Assembly: GCF_001540865.1 (NCBI RefSeq)
Contig: NC_033621.1
Location: 23,419,826-23,483,825, forward strand
From: Ananas comosus
Lineage: Eukaryota > Streptophyta > Magnoliopsida > Poales > Bromeliaceae
Reading direction: 5' to 3'
DNA: 64,000 nucleotides
The notes beneath the pieces were generated by a model that worked only from the letters and a program-made list of their open reading frames with translations, was not told the DNA's origin and did not search any database. Of the stretch, positions 48,568 to 62,469 are shown piece by piece (the first letter of the stretch is position 1; every line of letters starts with the position of its first letter). The translations under genes and the position numbers were made by a program.

Positions 48568-48721
48568 AAGCCCGAGTCCCCACCCCACCACAACACTTGC
48601 ACTTATATTTTCCCCCCGAAGCACCGATTTGCACGCCGGTTTACCACTATCTCCCTTCCGTACCAAATAAAAACACTAGCGGGTTTTTCGCGACCAACAC
48701 ACCACACCACACCACACCATG

Positions 48722-48773
<52 letters not shown>

Positions 48774-49082
48774 CTTTCACTATTATTCTTATTATTATTA
48801 TTATGATAATTACTTACTAGAGCATACAAGAGACTTGTAGCAGTAGCAGTAGGAGAGAGAGAGAGAAAGAGATAGAGCGCCCAAAAAAAAAGAAAAAGGA
48901 ACAGAACAGATACCCTAAAAAGAAAAAAAAGAAAGGAGAAGAAGAAGAAGAAGAAGCATCTTCGCCCCGCATCTTCACATCATCATCTTCTACTTTTCTT
49001 GCTTGTAGGCGGAGCAGAAATAGCGGTAGTGAAGCGGTAGCAAATTAAGTAGTAGAGAGGGGTTAGAGTAATAGTAAGTGAT
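48401..49082 (+). promoter_or_regulatory. TE1-like promoter and leader, long (CT)n
   Basis: Contains a 26-base A run (about 48533-48562), short ACACC repeats (48697-48719), a (CT)n run of about 22 units (48725-48769) and GA/GAA runs before the ATG at 49083. CT tracts of this kind are common in plant leaders. No certain TATA box was found. Confidence 0.45.
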
Positions 49083-49741
49083 ATGGAGGGTGGTGGGGGG
49101 ACGGGTATCCGGTCCGGGAACCTTCTAGATCCCGGGGCTCAAGAGTTCTACCCTACCGCCCACCACCACCACCTCATCACACGACCCTGGCCTGCCGCCT
49201 GTGCCGCCGGACCCGCCTGGCCTCCAGCTTCTTGGGCTGCCACCGCTACGGGAGGCTGCGGTCGCGGCGGCGCAGCTGCCGCGCGTGGGGCGGCTTGCGG
49301 AGGTACCGGCGCGCGTGGCGGGGGAGGCCGCGCACCGCGCCGTGGTACGAGTCGTGGTGGCGGGCGCAGCGGCGGGGGAGGGGGCGGTGGGTGCGGCCGG
49401 AGTGCATGAGGCGGTGGCGGCCTCCTGGGCGGCGGCGGCGGCGGCGCATGCCCATCATCTGTACGCCGCCGCCGCCGCCGCCGCCACCTCCCCCCTCCCN
49501 CTCGTCGCCGGCCACCCCGTCTGGGCCCACTTCGCCGCCGCCGCCTCCGACGACGATCCCAACCACGGCTCCCTCGTCCTCCTCAATTCCCACCCCTCCC
49601 TCTCCCTCCGCTCCCTCCGCGAAACCTTCCAACCCTTCGGTACCCCCCGATCGAGCCCACCCAATTTCCTTTTTCTCCATATCCATCCATTTTTCTTTTA
49701 AACAATTTTTCATTTTCTTACTACAAAAGGCTAAACAGTTG

Positions 49742-49811
<70 letters not shown>

Positions 49812-51119
49812 TTTTACATACAATATACAGTAATTAATTATTCGGTAATCCTCGATCTCCAATAATATTTTCCCTATTCTATTTTGTTTATTTGTGTTTT
49901 CTTAATAATTGGTTGTTGTTAATTGTCTTGTAATAATGATGATTAATAATTATGATTATGATGGTGTGTGTGTGTAGGGGCTGTGAAGGACGTGAGAGAG
50001 TCGCCGGTGAAGCCCCACCACAAGTTCGTGGAGTTCTTCGATACGAGAGACGCCGCTCGTGCCCTCGCGGAGCTCAATGGGAAAGAGCTCTTCGGGAGGC
50101 GCTTGGCGATCGAATTCACAAGACCCTTCGGCCACAGTAAAAGGTTATTACATACATATACACTCATAATTACACCCCATTAATTAATGAATTTTCTCTC
50201 TCTCTCTCTCTTCTTATATATATATATATATATATATATCAGTATATTAAGTCACTATACATGTATATATATATATATACATAATTCTTTTCTTTTTTCC
50301 TTTTTTTGGATTATCATGTCATGGTTAGGAGGAATTGGAGTCATCACCAGCAACAGCACCAATACCAGCACCAGCAGCAGCACCAGATTTTTCCGACGCC
50401 GCCGAGGCTTCTGCGAGCGAGCTCGCAGACCGCTCACTCGTCGTTGCCGTCGTCGAGCACCGGAAAAGCAGCAGCGGAAGGAGTGGTGCTGCTCAAGCGG
50501 AATAACAATAACAACAACGGCAGTAGCAGCAGCAGCAGTGAAGCCAAGGATGGTAGTAAATTGGCCCGCGGCGGCGGCGGCGGCGGCGGCAACGGAGGAA
50601 GGAGGAACAAAGGCGGCGGCAAGAATTGCCCGCTGTCGTCGTCGTCGAAGCAGCATTCGAGCAGAAGAGGCTGGAAAGGCCACGGGAAAGGCGGCGGCGG
50701 TGGCGGCGGCGAGGCGAGATTTCTCTTCAAGGAATTCGGCGGCGAAGTCCGCGGGGAGGATCAGGAATCGTCGGGATCGTCCTCCTGTATCAGAGACTCG
50801 AGAACCACGGTCATGATCAAGAACATACCCAACAAGTACAGGTGATAATCGATCGCCGTAACATCTTCGTTTACGTATTCTAATTTTACTCGTGATTTTA
50901 TGAGATTTATTATATATATATGTATATGTATATGTATATGTTTGGGTTGAGGCGGTGCAGTCAGAAGCTGCTGCTGAACATGCTGGACAACCACTGCATT
51001 CATTGCAACGAGCAGACTGCCGACGGCGAGCCCTTCTCCGCTTATGATTTCGTCTACCTTCCCATCGATTTCAAGTAACGCTTTTTCATTTTGTTTTACT
51101 CGTTTACTACATATGTATT

Positions 51120-51153
<34 letters not shown>

Positions 51154-51315
51154 TTTTTTAGATATCTTTTTCAATATTTTATGCTCCTCGAGGCTTCTTT
51201 ATTTTTGACTTGTGGGTGGTTATGGAAAATAGCATTACCAAAATGAGAGAAAAAGGGAGGGCGCAGATACTGGGATGCATGCTGGCGCATCCAGAAATAA
51301 GCTAAAAAAAGAAAG

Positions 51316-51372
<57 letters not shown>

Positions 51373-53062
51373 ATAGGGAGAAGAGGAAGGTGTACATGTT
51401 GTTATTAAGATGATAGATAACTAAGATGATTGATAACAAAGGGAAGGATCAAAGCGAAGGGGGGAGGGAGGGGGGGATCGTAGAGATATAGATAGAGTAG
51501 AGAGGATCAGTTGTCATGAGGTTGGTATCTTGCGGCCGTACGCTGCGCCAGCGCAAGTTCGAACGGATGGGCTTGTTTATTAACCAAAATGGAAATGGGA
51601 GGCTCCTGGGCATTTAAGGGCGCTTCCCCGGCCGTATTATCTCCNNNNNNNNNNNNNNNNNNNNCACCCTCTGCACACACACTCTTTTTCTTTTTTTCTT
51701 TATTTACATTACATGTCTCCCCCTATAAACCCTACCGAATGAAACCTGGGGAAGAGGAGATATGATGGAGAGGGAAAGGAGGAAAAAGGGTGAAAGAAAA
51801 GAGCACACATCAAACCCTAATCAGGGAGGAGCTTTTAGGCACAATATAGAACTAATAAATATATAAAGAAATAAAACCCTAGTGTGGGGAGAGAGAGAGA
51901 GAGGGGATGCACACTTTGTATGCATTTTAGCTTTTTTGAAGTAAGTTGGAAAAGACTTATCAGGAGAGCTGATCAGATGACAAGAAGCTTTGTTGATATT
52001 GAAAAGTAGTTACCAGTTACTGAGAGTAGGCATTATTATTATTTTTTTTAAAAAAACACCTAATAAAGGGTGCCTGGTAGTATAAAAAAAAAAAGCAGCA
52101 GCTTTCTAAGTCTACAAAGAAAGGGAAAAGCAATATTATTGCAGAGACAAGATAATAATATTAATATGATGATTCACCAAAGTAGAGCATAGTGTATATT
52201 CTTTCTTCTTCTCTGACCTTTCTATTCCCATAATAATTCTTCGTTTCTTCTGTTGTTTCATATGTATATATATTTGCACATGTATATGCACACACACACA
52301 CACACACAAACACACATCTTACATCTTAGAATAAGTGCTGTTCCTATATGTATTTGTTTTTATACAAATAATATAATATAATATAATATAATTATATAAT
52401 ATAATATATGGTGCAGCAACAAGTGCAATGTTGGGTATGGGTTTGTGAACCTCACATCACCTGAGGCCTCGTTCAGGCTCTACAAAGCCTTCCACAAGCA
52501 ACCCTGGGAGGTGTTCAACTCCCGCAAGATTTGCCAAGTTACCTATGCTCGGCTACAGGTATATATATTTACGCATGTACATATATAATGTAATTAAGCT
52601 AAATTAATTTTCTTCTTGAATTGATTAGAATATATTAGTCTTTCCTAGATTATTTATGATGAATTATTGTAATTTTAATAACTGCAGGGTTTGGAGGCTC
52701 TGAAGGAGCACTTCAAGAACTCGAAATTCGCGTGCGACAACGACGAGTACATGCCGGTGGTGTTCGCGCCGCCGCGGGACGGGCGGCAGCTCACCGAGCC
52801 CGTCCCGATCGGCGGCCGGGGGACGCTTACATTGAGGGCGCAGGAGGCGGTCGGGGAGCCGTCGTCGGACGCTGGGGGGGCGTCGTCGACGACGGCGTCC
52901 CCCCACGCGCCGTCGGATCACGACGACGACGGCGACAGAGCCGACAATGATGACAATGAGGAAGATGATGATGATGATGATGATGATGATGATAATGATG
53001 ATGATGATAGTGGGGAGAGGATGAGCCCCTCTGGATCTCTGATGAGTCTAAACCTACACTGA
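49083..53062 (+). CDS. TE1: TERMINAL EAR1/PLA2-like MEI2 RNA-binding protein (frameshifted exon 1)
   Basis: Monocot TE1/PLASTOCHRON2 relatives restrict leaf-initiation rate and bind RNA. Exons: 49083-49639, 49978-50143, 50329-50841, 50961-51074, 52417-52558, 52688-53062. From exon 2 the phase is perfect and yields 437 codons. RRM2 spans the exon 1/2 junction ([18 protein letters not shown] ... [20 protein letters not shown]). The MEI2-type C-terminal RRM reads [31 protein letters not shown] and [20 protein letters not shown]. The C-terminus has a poly-Asp run. Exon 1 is disrupted: [20 protein letters not shown] is in one frame, but [20 protein letters not shown] onward, through RRM2, is in another, so an indel lies about 49160-49200. 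The first frame hits a stop at 49407. RRM1 is not clearly recognisable. One N at 49500 marks poor sequence; deleting it would not repair the frame. Confidence 0.85.
49749..49806. repeat. (TA)n(CA)n compound microsatellite, TE1 intron 1
   Basis: About 13 TA units followed by about 16 CA units. A potential length polymorphism inside intron 1 of the TE1-like gene. Confidence 0.95.
51123..51664. repeat. CT/GA tracts and 20-N gap in TE1 intron 4
   Basis: A (CT)n run at 51123-51150 and a long (GA)n run at about 51319-51370 lie in opposite orientation in the 1.3-kb intron. An assembly gap of twenty N is at 51645-51664. No exon was seen in between. Confidence 0.85.
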
Positions 53063-54125
53063 ATAGACAAGACTGCGCTTTAATTTTCGTGAGCAATACA
53101 AATATATATGTATGTGTATGTGTGCTGTGCATCGAGAATGTAAGAGCTGGGGGAGGGAATGATGATGATGACGATGGATGGATGGATGGATGGGTGGTGG
53201 ATTACTTGTTTGTGTGTTGTTGCGGGTGTATCAAAGGGGGATTTGATGATGATAGCGATAGGATTCTTCTTCTTCTTCTTCTTCTTCTTCTTCTCTTTCT
53301 CTTAATTGCTGGAGTTGCTCCTTTACCAACTCGCAAAATGGCGGTTGTGGCGTTTCATCTCCTCCTTAATTCGTTCACGCATTCACTCTTCTCTCTCTCT
53401 CTCTCTCTCTCGCTCATTATTATCTCTTTTTTTTTTTTTTTCGTAATGTATGAGTCGAAATAATAATATTATATTATCACATGCTTGTCTTGGTCCGCTT
53501 GTCCTCTCTTCTCTCTCTAATAACTAATTACTGTGTTTTTTATTTTTTTGAGTAAACTTTGGTATGTATCGTTTATAGGGTACTCGGTGATTTGGATTTG
53601 GTATGATATGTATACACCTATAGGTATTAGCATGTAGGTGACTTTCCCAGTAACTTTTAGAGAAATAGTATTTATTATTTATTTTTTTAGTTCTTGGATA
53701 TTTTGGGTTTACTATTTGGAGGTTTTACTAGTATTGATCTAAGTATTGAAAAATTAATATTAAACACTTTTTCTCTACTGTTTGTAGTATATATTCTAAC
53801 TGAACTCTTAGTCACTCTATTAGCTGCTTTATTTTCAAATTATGTGGGCATAAGACTATAATATCACGGGTTTTCTAAAGTATCATTGGTAGGAATTATT
53901 AATGTGGTGGTATACATATAATATGAAAGATTTTAATTAGTTTATGCATACGGATGTTACGTTTATTCGTTTGTGAATATCTTTATTTGGGGACCCAAAG
54001 TTAGTTTGTGCTTGTATTTTATGCTAGTTTATATTTTATGTGAGTTGATACTTCTAAACTGGTTTTTCTATTTAAGACAAAACAATTTGAATCTTGATAA
54101 GATACTATATGCTTGCTAAATAATA
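53063..54125. other. TE1-like 3' UTR and spacer
   Basis: The first 400 bp are probably 3' UTR, with (GATG)n near 53160-53192 and a (TTC)n run at 53266-53293. Beyond that the DNA is AT-rich without recognised features. Confidence 0.5.
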
Positions 54126-54325
54126 CGAAACAACTATTATATTCTAAAACTTTAAGTTGGTAGAGAATGATATTTTTACATTTTTATATTTAACATTTTC
54201 ACTTACATCTGAACTCAAGACTTTTTGATGGACTCGCGACGTGAACTTAAATTAAATGAAAGAAAATTAATAATCTTAGAAGTCCGATGTGATTGGAACT
54301 CAAAATTTCTTGCTTCGATACTATG
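54126..54325 (-). mobile_element. Diverged partial SMART copy
   Basis: Parallels 82-281: CGAAACAACTATTATATTCT ... TTTTTATATTTAACA (LTR), then ACATCTGAACTCAAGACTTT and a GATACTATG remnant of the primer-binding site. The second LTR is missing. Older than the copy at the window start. Confidence 0.7.
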
Positions 54326-55310
54326 TTAAAGGTCTAATTAATTTATACATAAAATATTTAAGGTTTGATTGTTTGCCCACAATAATTTTTGTATTAAAAA
54401 TAAATTTCTGTCGAATTGAAGTTGATGCAAAGATTATTTTTTCACAGATGCTTATTTGATCAGAAGTCAATGGTTTTGAAATTGTAGCTATTTCACCTTT
54501 TTGTTTGTTTTATACAAAAGAAAAAAATCACACCAGCATATAAAAGGATGAAACAAAGATACAATAATTAAGTCTTTATTATTTTTTTCTTTTCCTTTTT
54601 CTACTTCACCCTCAATTACGATGTGCGGGAAAAGCCGAGCTACAGATGAATTTATTAATTTATTTAATTTATTACGAACCAAATAGAGAAAGTCTTTGTG
54701 TCAAAATTAAATTATTCCATTCAGAATTTACTCCAAACCATATTGTGCTTAATTAGCAAGGTGAAAAAGAGTAATTGCACATTAAAATAACGCTTTAATT
54801 AAAAATATATTTTTTTTCTCATAATTCTAAATACAATACGAAATAACTGTGACATACGTACAAGCCTTTCTCAACATTTATTAAAGGTGACTATTATCAG
54901 TGGTATACCCAAAATAATTTTTTTTTTCATGTAACATATAATATAATATTGTGATACTCTCTACATATGGGTTAATTTGGGTGGTCTACAATCTACATGG
55001 GGGCAAAGCTGCCACCAACTGCCGATTCTCGGCGGGCAGAGACTTAGAAGTGGTGGTGGGGTTTGCCCCGCGCACGTTACCACATCCTCCCCATCCCTGC
55101 TACGATGCGCCCCCCTTTGTTGGTCCTGGTGCTTTGACCAGGAACATTAGAATATGGGAAGCTGCAACCTATTATTATACATTATTATTATTATTTACAT
55201 TATTTTATGCATAACTATAATACAGTACTAAACATAATATAATAATATAGAATCCACCACGCCTTAATATTGCATTGTTCTTTCCGAAGTTCTAAAAGTA
55301 GATATAAACA

Positions 55311-55356
<46 letters not shown>

Positions 55357-56220
55357 AATATATAGATGATAAAGTAATCTCTCCCCCGTGTGTGCACCAA
55401 TAAGGAATAGTATTTACTCTCCGCAGACACTGAACTCTTCTTTTTGACAGTGGTGAGGTGTGGGGGGAGGTGGGATTTTATGCGGGACAATTTGGTGGTG
55501 TATAAAAAAGGTGCAACAACAACACTTTAATTAATTAATTAATTAAACAAGCACTTTATGTATGCGTACTTGATGTAGGATTATTTTTATGCGCGCTGTT
55601 TTTTTTTTTTTTTTTTTTTTTTTTTTGGGTTTGCAGTACGTACAGACAATGTGTGGACTTGTGTAGAAACAAATTGTGTGATTATCTATGCAGTTGCTGT
55701 GACTCGCATTAAACCAAAGTGAACATTGTTGCACATAAAGTAAGCTTTTTGTGAGCTAATGTAAGTAGTTTTATATGTATAGTTCGACAAAAAGTAAGCT
55801 TTTGTGAGTTAACATATATAAGTAGTGTTATGGATACCTCAGCATTGATCGAGTTCGGCTTCGTTGAAGGGTTATTTTATTCTGACCATACGTTTCTATT
55901 TTTCATTCTATTATTCTAATTAGTAGCTAAATTTTATTTCAAGTGAGATGCAGAAAAAATACGGGACTATTAGGGGATGATTTGTTAGTGAACTTTTTAC
56001 TTGATTGAACTTTTTAGAATGTATTGCAAGTGTGATGATAAACTAGCTTGCTTTTATAACAAAATAGTTACAGTGCAACCATATCTCTAGTGATTATATC
56101 TAATATCTAGAAATCTGATAATCAACTGCACTTGATCACTCTATATAAAGCACAAAATGTCAAAACAATCACAACATAGGTATTACGTGTAAAATATTAA
56201 GACACCATTAGGGGTGGTAA
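54326..56220. other. AT-rich intergenic DNA
   Basis: No gene supported. A short GC-richer stretch at 55000-55140 has no identifiable product. There is a CT-TA compound microsatellite at 55314-55358 and a 26-base T run around 55601-55626. Confidence 0.5.
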
Positions 56221-57410
56221 TTTTTTTTGAGAAAAGGTAGCACGCTACCTGCTTCATTCATTGAAAATATGAATTAGGCTACATGGGTGAAGCAGCCAGG
56301 GCCTCGAAGGAGGGGCGTGAAAAAAAAAAAAAAAAAAAAACCGCTATGGTAGGACGTCTAGCAGTTTATGCACACAGCTCCCAAGATTTCAGCAGCTCCT
56401 TAAATCTGTACACCGCCACGAGGGGATCTAGTTGGATGTTTCGAAAGATTATATCGTTCCTAGCCTTCCACATAGTCCACCAACACGCAGCCAATTCAGG
56501 GAGGCTATGCCTCGTATCCTGCCATCTTTTCTTCACCATCCACCTATCCCATATATGAATAACATCGTCTCCCATCTCCGTAGCTTGAATATTCTCCACA
56601 CCCATCACCAAGATAAACTTAGTGAAGACACATTGCGCGAGTAGATGGTTCACGGTCTCATCGTGTGACATGCATAGCATACATGTCGTATCACCAGACC
56701 AACCTCTCTTCGCGAGGTTATCAGCTGTTAAGAGCCTCTTCTTGAGTACTAGCCAACAGAACACTTTAACCTTGAGAGGTATACGTAGATTCCAAATTTT
56801 GTTAGCACGTCCGTCCCTCATACCCCTGTCGTTCAACATGGTATAGGCCGATTTGACCGAGAACGGTCCTTGCGTTACATAGTATCCAGTAACCCTATCC
56901 TTGAGTACCGAGAGTTTTGCTCCCAACCCGGACCTTATAATCAGCTCTTCACTTAACATCCTAGTCAAGTTCCAGCCCTGACTGTTAAAGCAATCCTTGA
57001 CCTTTATTAAATTGTGTTCCATCAGCGCGTAGATCTCCGGAAAAGCTAAGTGTAAGCAGGTGTCCCCACACCATCTGTCCGTCCAAAAATCAATAGAGTT
57101 TCCATTACCCAGCGAGTGGGAAATGCCCCAATGAAACAAGACACCGGTGTTAACGACTCCCTTCCACTAGTATGAGTAGAGGCTGAAGCTTTTTCCCTCC
57201 CTCAAATGTCTTCTTCTTCGGTAATACATGGCTCGGATAATCTTGATCCACTGTAACTGTGGTTCAGTATGGAATCTCCACCACCATTTGATTAGGAGTG
57301 CCCGGTTCATAATAGCTATATCCAAAATGCCCAACCCCCCTTGTATTTTACTTAAACAGACGCTCTTCCAAGCCACCAAACATTCCTTGTCTAGAGAGAT
57401 CAGCTCGCTG
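56221..57410 (-). mobile_element. 5'-truncated LINE (L1-type), reverse transcriptase C-terminus with zf-RVT
   Basis: The minus strand encodes the end of a plant LINE ORF2. WKSVCLSKIQGGLGILDIAI, NRALLIKWWWRF and GNGNSIDFWTDRWCGD are followed by the zinc-binding zf-RVT region (GPFSVKSAYTML ... IWNLRIPLKVKVFCWLVLKK, CMLCMSHDETVNHLLAQC). One in-frame TAG near 57168 interrupts the frame, so it is dead. The ORF stops at 56366. The 3' UTR ends GGTAGCGTGCTACCTTTTCTC followed by a short A tail (T run at 56221-56228). An internal A/T homopolymer sits at about 56321-56340. No RT catalytic core remains. Confidence 0.88.
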
Positions 57411-57860
57411 TTCGCGAGCCAGTCTGTTTTCCGCTCAAAATGAGCTCGATATCGAATCGCTCGTTTAATAAACCAGCCGAATACGAGCCAAATTTTTGAG
57501 CTCATTTAATAAATAAGCCAAACACAAGCTGGGGTTATCTCGCTTATATTTGGCTCGATAACAGCTCGAATACATATATTTTATATTTATATTATTTATA
57601 TGATTTATTTAATTTATATTTATATATATTTATTTATATTTATAAATAAATAATTATATATATATAATATATACTTTTATTATTTGATCTTTAGCAAAAT
57701 AAAAATATAAGGGCGATCTCAACTATAATGGGTAAGATCAAAATATAATAGATAAATAAAAATACAATTCAATGGAATTCCTTTTTTGTTTTTCTTTAGA
57801 TTAGTTAATCTCAAGCCGGCCCGAGTTCATTCGTGTTTGGCTCGTTAACACCCTTAGATA
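57411..57860. repeat. GCTCG-rich MITE-like element abutting the LINE
   Basis: GAGCTCG/GGCTCG words in both orientations (GAGCTCGATATCGAATCGCT on the left, TTTGGCTCGTTAACACCC on the right) enclose an AT-rich core (57570-57680). It marks the 5' break of the LINE. Exact ends are unclear. Confidence 0.5.
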
Positions 57861-58419
57861 CCATATTGTAATTAATGAATTATGCTTATATATAGAGAAA
57901 AATAACTTGTTTAGACGATAAAATATTAAAAGATCTTTCTTTAGAAGGTAGCGAAACAGTACTCATTTCACATAAAATATTAATCTTGTATTGATGATCT
58001 GAGAATTGTTTTTCCATATAACATTTATTACATATGTGCTATATTCTTGTTCATAATATTAAAGCACACTGTTTAAAATTGAAAATTCTACTGTTTTTTT
58101 TCGATTAATGTTCAATAGTTAGTACATTTGCTTCAGAAAAGGAATTTCGAAACAAACAACGCAGCGATCAAATTTCTTTCGGGAGAACTGCAGCTTTTCT
58201 TGTAGGTCCCACATCCTATACAATCTCTCCAAAGATACATTATATTATTAAATCATAGGTCGGAATTATCGGATTTCAAACTAAGCAGGTGCACAGAGGA
58301 TTCCAATCTCAGACCTCTTAGTTGATTTTGCATTATTATTATTTATTTATTACCTATATGTCTCCAGGATCAACGTGGATAGCTAATTTGAGGCTTTTGT
58401 CTATTTTTAAGGTAATATT

Positions 58420-59041
58420 TGTTTGTTTAAATGGACCAGCATTCTGTCCTGTAGCAGGAGGTCATGTTGGGCTGAGTCACGTTCGAAATAGCGTAAGGCT
58501 GGGTAGGCCGAGTCATGTTTGAAGTGACGTGAGACCGGATACGCCGAGTTACAATCGAGACCCATGGGCACTGTATCTGTACGCTTTAAATAAATTGGTT
58601 GCATATTTCTAACAACTCGAGCTTTTGGGATTAATGGTTAGCGCCAACGATTCGACAAGTGGTATTAGAGCCAATGGTCAGGAGTTCGATTCCCGCATGC
58701 TGTAAATGTGTGCACGTACTAGAGAGGGGATTGTTGGCTTAAATGGGCCAGTATCCTGCCCTGTGGCGGGAAGCCATATTAGACCGAGTCACGTTCTAAA
58801 TGGCGTGAGGCTGGGTAGGCCGAGTCATGTTCAAAGTGGCGTGAGGCCGGGTGGGCTGAGTCACGTTCGAAATGGCGTGAGGCTGGATAGGTCGACTCAT
58901 GTTCGAAGTGGCGTGAGGCTGAGTGGGCCGAATAACAATCGAGACTCGTGGCCGCTGTATCTATACACTTTAAGTGAATTGGTTGTATATTTTTAACAGC
59001 TCGAGTTTTTGGGATTAATAGTTAGCGCCAACGATCCGACA
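58420..59041 (+). mobile_element. Complete TRIM retrotransposon with minisatellite LTRs
   Basis: The left LTR (58420-58657, 238 bp) and right LTR (58732-59041, 310 bp) start TGTTTG/TGTTGG and end CGACA. Between them lie 74 bp with a primer-binding site TGGTATTAGAGCCA (58660 on, initiator tRNA-Met type) and a purine tract AGAGAGGGGA before the right LTR. The target duplication ATATT is at 58415-58419 and 59042-59046. Each LTR contains 36-bp units (GAGTCACGTTCGAAATGGCG + TGAGGCTGGGTAGGCC), two on the left and four on the right, exactly explaining the 72-bp length difference. No protein coding. Confidence 0.92.
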
Positions 59042-59046
59042 ATATT

Positions 59047-60411
59047 TGTACCATAAAAATGATAATTTTACAAATGCAAATACTCATTTGATTTAGACAG
59101 TGTTTGATTTGGAGATAAATCAGAGGTAAATGGCTTTTACAAAAACCTCAAACTAAATAAAATGAAATTATTTTGCTTACTGGATTTGAAAAAAAATATA
59201 AGTATATGTTACATAATTCAGAAAGAGCATCTTTGATATGTAACTTCTTTCTCTCATTTCTTGTGGTTGGAAAAATAAAATGTTATTAGCTTGTTTAATG
59301 ATAAAATAAGCGTAGAACTAGCATGTTCCTTTAAGACTAGCTAGGACGAGTGATGGACATCAACCAACATTGGCAATTTAGCGCGTGTACAAATTTTTGA
59401 AAAGTGAACTAATTTCTTTCATAAAAAATGAAAGAGTGGGTTCAAATACAAAATTACTAGTGAGTAAGCTATTCACTATCTTTTTTTTTTAAAAAAAAAA
59501 GATATAACGAAAATATGAAATAGCTAGATTTTAAATTTAATACCTCAGGTACTAATCATTATGTCTTTTAATATTTGCTTTAGAAACCGTCAACCACAAT
59601 AGTGTATTTTGAGATCAGAAATTCGAACTTTATTGTGCGCATAAATTTAATATTCAAAAAAAAAAAGTTGAGTTGAGATGAGAGCATATAAGAGGTCCAT
59701 GTAGAACTTTTGTCCTGGCATAAACCATTCCCAGTAAAAAATGGCATAAGATGGATGTAGTGAGACAGGTATATAAGACGGTCAAACCTCAAGTCAACCA
59801 TTTGTTTCTGAGCCGAGCTACACAAGTCGCCTTATCCGTCCCACCCCTTCATGAACTCACGTACTACCATTCGAGGGTAAACTCGGTATTTCGCCTCCTA
59901 TTTTGGCCTTTTACATTTTTTTTCTACTAGGAATCAAACAAGGTAACGTGCCTTTACAGAGAGAGGGAAGGAGAGATGCGATGAAGTGCCCCGTTTTGCC
60001 CGGTTAATAGGATGTTCCTCATGCAAAAGGTACAAAGCCAATGTATCGTTTCGCGTAACTCATAAAACCCTCAAAAGTGTAGTTGATATATTCAAATTTT
60101 AAATAATAAATTAGCTGAGAATTTGCACCTTTAAATTTTTCCTAAGATTCTCAAGTAATCAATTTTGCGAAGTCATACTTAATATAAGTAATTATTTGGA
60201 GTTTTTTAGGACGGGATGAAAAAAGAAGTTAATTATTCATAAAATATGTTGGACAAACAGGCGAATCGAAGAAACTAGCCCACTCATAATGGGCCTAGTA
60301 AGTATATGAGGCCCAATGCATTAGCCCAACCCAAGTAGAGAGCCCAAGGCTAAGTACAAGAAAAGAGAGAGAAAAGAGGGGAACAACAACAAATAAAGCA
60401 AATGATTATTA

Positions 60412-60430
<19 letters not shown>
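59047..60430. other. AT-rich spacer
   Basis: No gene supported. A short A-tailed segment near 59580-59668 might be a decayed retroposon, but no tRNA-like promoter could be confirmed. Confidence 0.4.
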
Positions 60431-60434
<4 letters not shown>

Positions 60435-60448
<14 letters not shown>

Positions 60449-60680
60449 TCCAGCTATGTTGCTTGAAAAAGCACCAAGCACTTGGTGCTTGTAAGTTTTT
60501 TACCGTTAGATCTACTCCTCGGATTATTTTCAACCATTCAATTATACTATTCAACCAACCACCCACTCAATCCTAAAGTGTTCACATCATCCTAACCACA
60601 TATCTCTTAATCCAATGGCTAAAAATCTACGAGCACCAACAACTTGCTACTTTTAAAAGCATAGAAGCTCAATTCTATAT
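60435..60680. mobile_element. MITE inserted in (TA)n, inverse copy of 26350 family
   Basis: Bounded by (TA)n runs at 60415-60444 and 60677-60691. The minus strand shares with 26350-26602 the order TGTGGTTAGGATGATGTG-like, AGGATTGAGTGGGTGGTTGG, TAGATCTAACGG and an AGCACCAAGTGCTTGGTGCT palindrome. Its minus-strand end begins GAGCTTCTATGCTTTTAAAA. Confidence 0.75.
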
Positions 60681-60815
60681 ATATATATATACTATTTTGA
60701 TTTGAGGAATGTACATGATGTGATATCATCTTAGAATTATGATAAATGTATCTTTCTATATAATCACATTAACATTCCACATAATTAATTAATGATAGTC
60801 ATAAGAAGCAAGCAC

Positions 60816-62391
<1,576 letters not shown>

Positions 62392-62455
62392 CTTTAAAAG
62401 AGTGGATATAACTTATGAACGCTGAGTGCATGGATCAGAGGAGATGGTGGTGGGC

Positions 62456-62462
62456 TTTTATA
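62456..62462 (-). promoter_or_regulatory. TATA box of the KDEL protease gene
   Basis: TATAAAA on the minus strand, 65 bp upstream of the ATG at 62391, in CTATAAAAGCC context. The predicted leader is only about 35-40 nt. Confidence 0.75.
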
Positions 62463-62469
62463 GAGGAAT

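Noticed and set aside
49246..49812. 188-aa minus-strand frame
   Set aside because: Antisense shadow of the GC-rich TE1-like exon 1 plus the TA/CA microsatellite.
58660..58700. tRNA-like segment TGGTATTAGAGCCA ... GTTCGATTCCCGC
   Set aside because: It is the primer-binding site and short internal region of the TRIM; no cloverleaf can be formed.
58706..58996. 96-aa frame with repeated SHVRNGVRLG units
   Set aside because: Translation of the 36-bp LTR minisatellite (a multiple of three) in the TRIM; not a gene.
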